From Rattus norvegicus (Eukaryota > Chordata > Mammalia > Rodentia > Muridae), in contig NC_086019.1 in assembly GCF_036323735.1 (NCBI RefSeq), forward strand, positions 237,255,102 through 237,319,101: a stretch of 64,000 nt of DNA, read 5' to 3'. The position numbers and the translations under genes were made by a program. The notes below the pieces were generated by a model that worked only from the letters and a program-made list of their open reading frames with translations, had not been told where the DNA came from and made no database searches. Positions 58,906 through 64,000 of this stretch are shown here, piece after piece (the first letter of the stretch is position 1; each line of letters begins with the position of its first letter).

Positions 58906-59979
58906 GGGCCGGGCCGTAGCTCAGACTGACTCCCAGCTTTCTATGTAGCCAAGGATGGCTTTGAACTTCTGACTTAATTGTTGGCATTACACATGTGTGC
59001 CACTGTGCCTACTTCTCCCACCCGAGAAAGCAACTGTATTGGGGAAATTGTACTTGTTTTTTCTTGTCAAGTGGGGTAATAAGAGAGGAAATACAAGTCA
59101 TATTCCATATATTCAATGTTGGTCAAGCTCAACACCTACTAGTGACCGAGAATATTTCCAGACAATAAAGAGCCAATGGAAAGGAAATGGAGAATGGAGA
59201 AGACGAACAGGACTGTGTATTTTCAGCATCCTTTGGAGGGCATTGCGTAGGTTCTCAGTGCCCGTGCCTACTAACCCTGACAGAATCGCACCGCTATTCC
59301 ACCAATTTCCCTTCTACTTAAGATGCAGCCTCCAGTCCACTGGTGGAAAACAGATACGGTTGCTAAGCAACCTTTTCCTGGAGGTTGAGAGATTGGGAGT
59401 GGGGGTTGGTATTGGAGGAAAACAGGGCTGAATGTTGCCTGGAATCCAGTACAGCTCGGCTGGAACAGTTACAAAATCCTCATGTGTACTTTAATTCTCG
59501 GCACAACTGTAACCGTCTGACCGCGAATGGAAATATATGAGGGCTGACAGGGAAGCAGGCCCTGCAGTCTTCATACCATGATATCACAATAAATGCTTCA
59601 CTCGTTGTATCTCAAGTGGAAGAATCGGGGCTGAGGGGTCTGTGAAAAGACCCTTCTCTCTGTGGGGTAGGGAGGGGGATAGTAGACGTGGCCAGTTTTA
59701 ATTGGGGACCAAAAAATAAAACTGTCTTTTATTTTTCTCTTTCCCTTTAATGATTGTTAAGGTTTTTGAATTTTGTTCTCTTTCCCTGCAGACCCATTTA
59801 GAGAAGGAATCATGGTCTTTCATTACATCTAAGAGAAGACAAAGTTGACACCATGCATCTATTTCACACCCCTCGATCCTCACCTCAGCTCTCCTCAACC
59901 CCCTCCCCAACTGCAGCATCACCATCTCTGTCCCTTCCCAGCACAGAGCCCTCCAGTCTATGAAGGGGAGGGTGAGTAC

Positions 59980-60105
59980 CATGGCCTTGAGGTGAGCGAC
60001 ATCGATGTTCCCGTATCTGTCCACCTCCACAGGCTGGATCTTCATGCCGGCCATGTAGGCACTTGCTGGATTCGTTCCATGTGCTGACTTAGGAATGAGA
60101 CAAAC
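59980..60105 (-). CDS. Gldc: Gldc exon 17
   Basis: Forty-two residues, in phase 0 at both ends: VCLIPKSAHGTNPASAYMA to DVAHLKAM. The SAHGTNPASA motif is a signature of the glycine decarboxylase PLP domain. The acceptor is GTGTGTGCCAG and the donor is GTACTC. This is the most upstream Gldc exon in the window. Confidence 0.97.
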
Positions 60106-61344
60106 CTGGCACACACAAGGAAAGGAGGCAGAAATGGAGAAAGAGAGAAAATAAAATCTCCAGGACATTTCGAATTATGACACGTTAGACACCACATGTT
60201 TTTGCTAAAACCGACCACTGATGGCTTGACATCAGCCATCATTGGTGTTGTTGCTAGGAAAACAATGTCCTGAAGGGAAATTTCCATTTGAACCCCCCAA
60301 ATACTTTACTAAAGACATCAGAATGCCTTCCCCTGACCCAGAGCACTATACTAAAGACAGGCCTGTGCCTTTTCTAACCTCATCTTAGACACAGTGTATG
60401 GAAAGCACCATCTAACAACATGAGGTTGGAAGTTCTCTAGGACCCCAACCCCACAGCTTCTGTGCTGCTCTTGTGAACCAGGACAGATGACAATGACAGA
60501 TACACCCCAGGGCCTCCCTAGGCCGACACTGGGTCCTTATTCTTCTGTGAATGATGAATGTGAGGATCAAAATCTCTGCAAGGAAAATGGTCAGCACCTG
60601 CCCTGTGCTCCCATGCACCGTTCACTAATAATACTAACACTCACTCGGAGAAGCAAGGCCCAGTATCCACAGTGCAGTAGGTGACTGACTAAATGTGACA
60701 CGGCTTCACTGGAAAAAATCAAGGGACAGTGCCTCAAGACCGCAGACAACACTGTAACCAATGGAGCTGTTGGATTTGGTTTTGGATTTCAGTCAGGTCC
60801 TTGCTCCTGTCTGGCGACTCCTCTTCCACTGAGCTGCATCCCTGATTCCTTTATTGAAGCTGCAAAGCCCAGGTTTCCACTGATTCCCCCACATCAGGAC
60901 ATGACTACAGTAAACTAGCAATTTGCAGATCTCGGGGAGAAACGTCACAAGAGAGAACAGGACAGAAGTTTCCCGTCAGAACTCAGACATCCTCCTACCC
61001 TGAAAAATCACAGAATCAATATGGCACCTCCTCAGGGGAAGGGTTATAAAAATGGGCTTCCTGAGGAAAAATGCGGCTTCTAGATGATTCCTCCAAACAG
61101 AGGTGGACTTAAGAAAAACATGACCAACCACCTCCTGAGAAGCTTCATCCAGTAGTGGTTGGAAACAGATGCAGAGGCCCACAGCCATCAGAGCAGAGCA
61201 CACAGAGTCTTGTGGAAGAGTGGGAGGATAAGATTGATTAAGCCAGAGTGGGTCAGAGACATCACAAGAAGACCCACAGAGTCAAATAACCTATGTCTGT
61301 GGGGGTGTGTAAGGGCTGGATCAAGGTCCCCTGCACATTTGTAG

Positions 61345-61622
61345 TGCATGTGCAGCCTGGTCTTTCAGGTGGGTCCCTTAACAGTTGACACAGGCTGTGT
61401 CTGACCGTTGCCTGTCATTGGATCCCCTTCCTCTAGCGGGACTGCCTGGTCAGGCCTCTGTGTGACTTGATGTGCCAGGGCAGGCAGGTACCCAAGTGGG
61501 GCTTCCCTTTCTCTGAAGTAAAGGGGAGGGAGTAATGGGAGGAGGGATCTCTAAGGGAGGAGAGAAGGAACACGGTGGGGCCACAACTGAGATGTAAAAC
61601 AAATAAATATATTAATGAGAAA
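61345..61622 (+). mobile_element. L1 3' UTR fragment
   Basis: 'GACACAGGCTGTGTCTGACC', GGATCCCCTTCCTCTAGCGG, 'GACTTGATGTGCCAGGGCAG' and the purine-rich GGGAGGAGGGATCT to 'GATGTAAAACAAATAAATAT' follow the order of the murid L1 3' UTR, ending in an A-rich tail. Only the tail end is present; there is no coding sequence. Confidence 0.85.
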
Positions 61623-61674
61623 AAAACCACATGTATGCAAACACACACAAGGCAACATACAAGCACACACAGAG

Positions 61675-61676
<2 letters not shown>

Positions 61677-61708
<32 letters not shown>
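61677..61708. repeat. (CA)n microsatellite
   Basis: About sixteen CA units, within a longer CA-rich stretch downstream of the L1 tail. Confidence 0.95.
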
Positions 61709-61711
<3 letters not shown>

Positions 61712-63975
61712 TTCGTATATACACAATCACATTCACACAGAATGGAGGACAAGGCTGGATGGGTCAACAGTTAAGAGTGTGTACCACTCTCAAAGAGAGC
61801 TTGAGCTCCTTCCCTTTCTAGCTCTAGGGGTCTGATATGGAAACTCTGTGAGCACCTGCATTCGCACACACAAACACCATCCCATCCAGAACTTTAAGCA
61901 CAGGGCAAATGGAATTACCTGACCCTCTCCTGCTAACTGATTAAGTCCTTTTAAAAATGACTAGAATACTGTGTGTGCTGACTCTCCTTTAATTGTTTTT
62001 CTTGTTTAAATACTTGTTTATGTGCTCTGTCAAACTTTTTTTTCTTTATTTATCAGGACCAAGTCCAGAGGCACTATCCTTTCTCATAAGTTATTTTTAT
62101 TCTACATCGTACGATGAAAGCAACCCTTTAGGACAGACTATTGATGAAGAGTAGGAAAAGAGACTATCAGAAAAGTGAGTACAAACCATTCTGAATGGGC
62201 CAAAATTAAGAATTTATACAAAAGAGGTTGTCCAAAACGAGCTGAGAATGCCAGCCGTGCTGTGATCAGCTGAGGAACAGTCTTGGGTGTTTCCTGTCCA
62301 AGGCCATGGAACATGGGTGTTAGCGTCTACAGCAAAGGAGACAGAAAGGTCTACAGGTGGGGGGATTATTCTGGATTTGGATTTTCAGCTGTTCCTACAT
62401 GGACTCCCAGGAATTTTGTGGGATAGCAAGAAGATAACCTGCGCCCAGGAGGAAGGTAGCCAGTGGAGACGAGGGAGATGAGGAGAGGCAATCGGTTCTC
62501 TCTAGCTCCACCAGAGGAAGGTATCTGAGGGCACCATGAAGACAGTTTCCGGTTCTGCCCTGTAGCTGTAAGACAGACCCTGAGTGCAGTCATGAGACAG
62601 TGAGTTTACAGTTGTTTGTTAAAGCAGCTGTGGAAAATCAATCCCACTTTGGAACAGTGGAGAGAGGCACTGTAGACACTCGAGTCTCAGGAGATTGAAC
62701 AACTTTGAGCTACTTTCGCCCTGAAGTTAACTTCCCCTCGCTTTAAGATCACAGTGTTCTGTTGGACACAGAAGTATCAGGACTCAGATCTGGTGTACTG
62801 GATTCTCTCAGGCGAATCCAGCCATGGTGCACTCATTCATCTCCTTTAAGGGGATGCTCTGTCCTGACTTCCAGGAAGCCTGTTTGGGAGCACAGATTTC
62901 ATCCTCAAAGAATTGCTGACTGTATGACAGATAAAAATTTAAATATTTTCCTGGGATTAAAACCCAGCAAAAGTTATGACTGCCTCAGGCATTCGGGAAG
63001 GGAAATGACTCTCAAAAATTAGTTTTAAAAGAAGTGTTCAGATGTGCTGATGTAAGAGCCCCGTGTCCGTCTTTCTATAGGAAGCTCAGCATCTCTTCAG
63101 AACACTCGAGTTGAGATTTGACCAGCAGAGTGAAAGACGGATTGTAAAGTGCTTTGTATCTGACACATGGTAATTGCTAAATATGTTTGTTAAATAATTC
63201 ACATTTTTTCAAATTAAACTGATGAATCATACACTTGGACCTCTGAAACTTCAGGAACCTCTGAAACTTACTCAAAGCAATTGTGAGAGCAGAAGGCCAT
63301 GAGGAACCCGGGCAGCTCTGCAGCTCATAACTTCTCCCAGTCATCTTCAGATGAGAAGGGTATGTTCAACTGAGCCCCGTTAGAGCCTGTGTGGGAGCAG
63401 CTGCCTTAGACATCACTAATGTGGAAAATCTTCCCTGGCTATTTGAATAAGTCATCCTCTTCTCAAAATAGGGCTAAAATTAAAGCTATTTGTCTAGAAG
63501 GCAGAAAGTTTTTCCAGACTGGCGGGTTCTGTCCATGTTTCTGAGCTCAGAAGCTAGGAGGGCTTCCCTGTCTTTCTTTTCTACTGTCCAGAAGTGCAGA
63601 ATCCTGCACCTCCACATGGAATGGCCTCTCACCCCCTGTGACAGCAGTGTGCACAGTGGTGCGGAGGAAGATAGATATCATACCGGGGAAGGGGAGTGCA
63701 GGAGGAGGACTAGAATGCTCAGAGAGGAAGCAGGAGCCACCAACAGCCAACCACCAAGGCTGGTGTTCACTCAATTCAGAAGATCTCTCATCTGGAGTAT
63801 CTGTCTGGCTTGGTCCTCGACTCCTGTATCAAAGCAACTATTTCTTGGTGTCAGAATAAGGAGATAGGTAAATACTGAGGCTTGGGAAGGACCAGAGAGT
63901 GGAAAAAACCTGAGTTCTGGCTGGCCTATTATCACTGCTTAGTCCTGGGTCTGCCACAGGCTAATGTGGTTTTGG

Positions 63976-64000
63976 TGCAGTGGTTGGTTCTCAACCTGTG
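63976..64000 (+). mobile_element. Possible URR1-like terminus cut by window end
   Basis: GTGCAGTGGTTGGTTCTCAACCTGTG resembles the terminal CAGTGGTTCTCAACCTGTG of the URR1-type element with a 4-base TTGG insertion. Only about 20 bases are visible. The call shown here is abbreviated to key parts: CAGTGGTT then TTCTCAACCTGTG. Confidence 0.4.

Larger units (their letters stand above)
57969..59979 (-). other. Gldc: Gldc intron 17
   Basis: A 2.0-kb intron, donor GTACTC (weak), acceptor CTCCACAG. It contains G-run tracts, a (CT)n tract and a B1 with a large internal hexanucleotide expansion (58453-58905). The 3' half is unique-looking. Confidence 0.88.
60106..64000 (-). other. Gldc: Gldc intron 16 (3' part)
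   Basis: 3.9 kb of intron running off the window. I looked for the preceding P-protein segment (QPNSGAQGEYAGL region) and did not find it. It holds an L1 3' tail, a (CA)n tract, a B3-like SINE near 61745-61890 and, at the very edge, what may be the start of a URR1 element. 62.0-63.9 kb shows nothing I can name. Confidence 0.85.

Overview
This window is mammalian nuclear DNA, almost certainly from a rat. It carries two convergent, intron-rich, conserved genes. Copies of the ID element (tRNA-Ala/BC1-derived SINE) occur at 1798-1903, about 17617-17706 and 25848-25950, together with B1, B2 and B3 SINEs, a rodent L1 3' tail and many (CA)n and (CT)n microsatellites. ID abundance favours rat over mouse, but I cannot exclude another murid. 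There is nothing bacterial, plasmid-like or phage-like here.

Left part (1-36.3 kb, plus strand): the 3' two thirds of Uhrf2, a multidomain chromatin reader and E3 ligase. Thirteen exons are present, by position exons 4-16 of a 16-exon gene. They encode the end of the protein: tandem Tudor, PHD finger, SRA domain, linker and RING finger, 587 residues plus stop. All exon phases close without a frameshift. The window opens inside the preceding intron, so the ubiquitin-like domain and promoter lie outside. The 3' UTR ends near 36.3 kb at an AATAAA signal.

Middle (36.3-41.65 kb): about 5.3 kb between the two converging 3' ends. It holds SINEs, a long (CT)n tract, a roughly 75-bp tandem duplication and old degenerate repeats. 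I see no supportable gene.

Right part (41.65-64 kb, minus strand): the 3' portion of Gldc, the PLP-dependent P-protein of the mitochondrial glycine cleavage system. Nine exons are present (17-25 of 25), encoding the C-terminal 378 residues, including the PLP-binding lysine in exon 19. All phases close. The window ends in intron 16.

The genes are not known to act in one pathway; they are neighbours in mammalian synteny. I found no undescribed biological system. The most notable features concern RNA processing and repeats. Each gene contains one GC-AG intron, and each is required by the reading frame. The Gldc GC donor is followed within about a dozen bases by a long CU tract, with a complementary AG tract about 200 nt further on. 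A tandem AAGCAG acceptor in Uhrf2 could insert one arginine in the tandem Tudor region, and the Uhrf2 PHD exon has a weak donor. Repeat features include a 34/36-bp seven-copy array, a 35-bp isolated direct repeat, a 24-bp perfect palindrome and a hexanucleotide expansion inside a B1 SINE.
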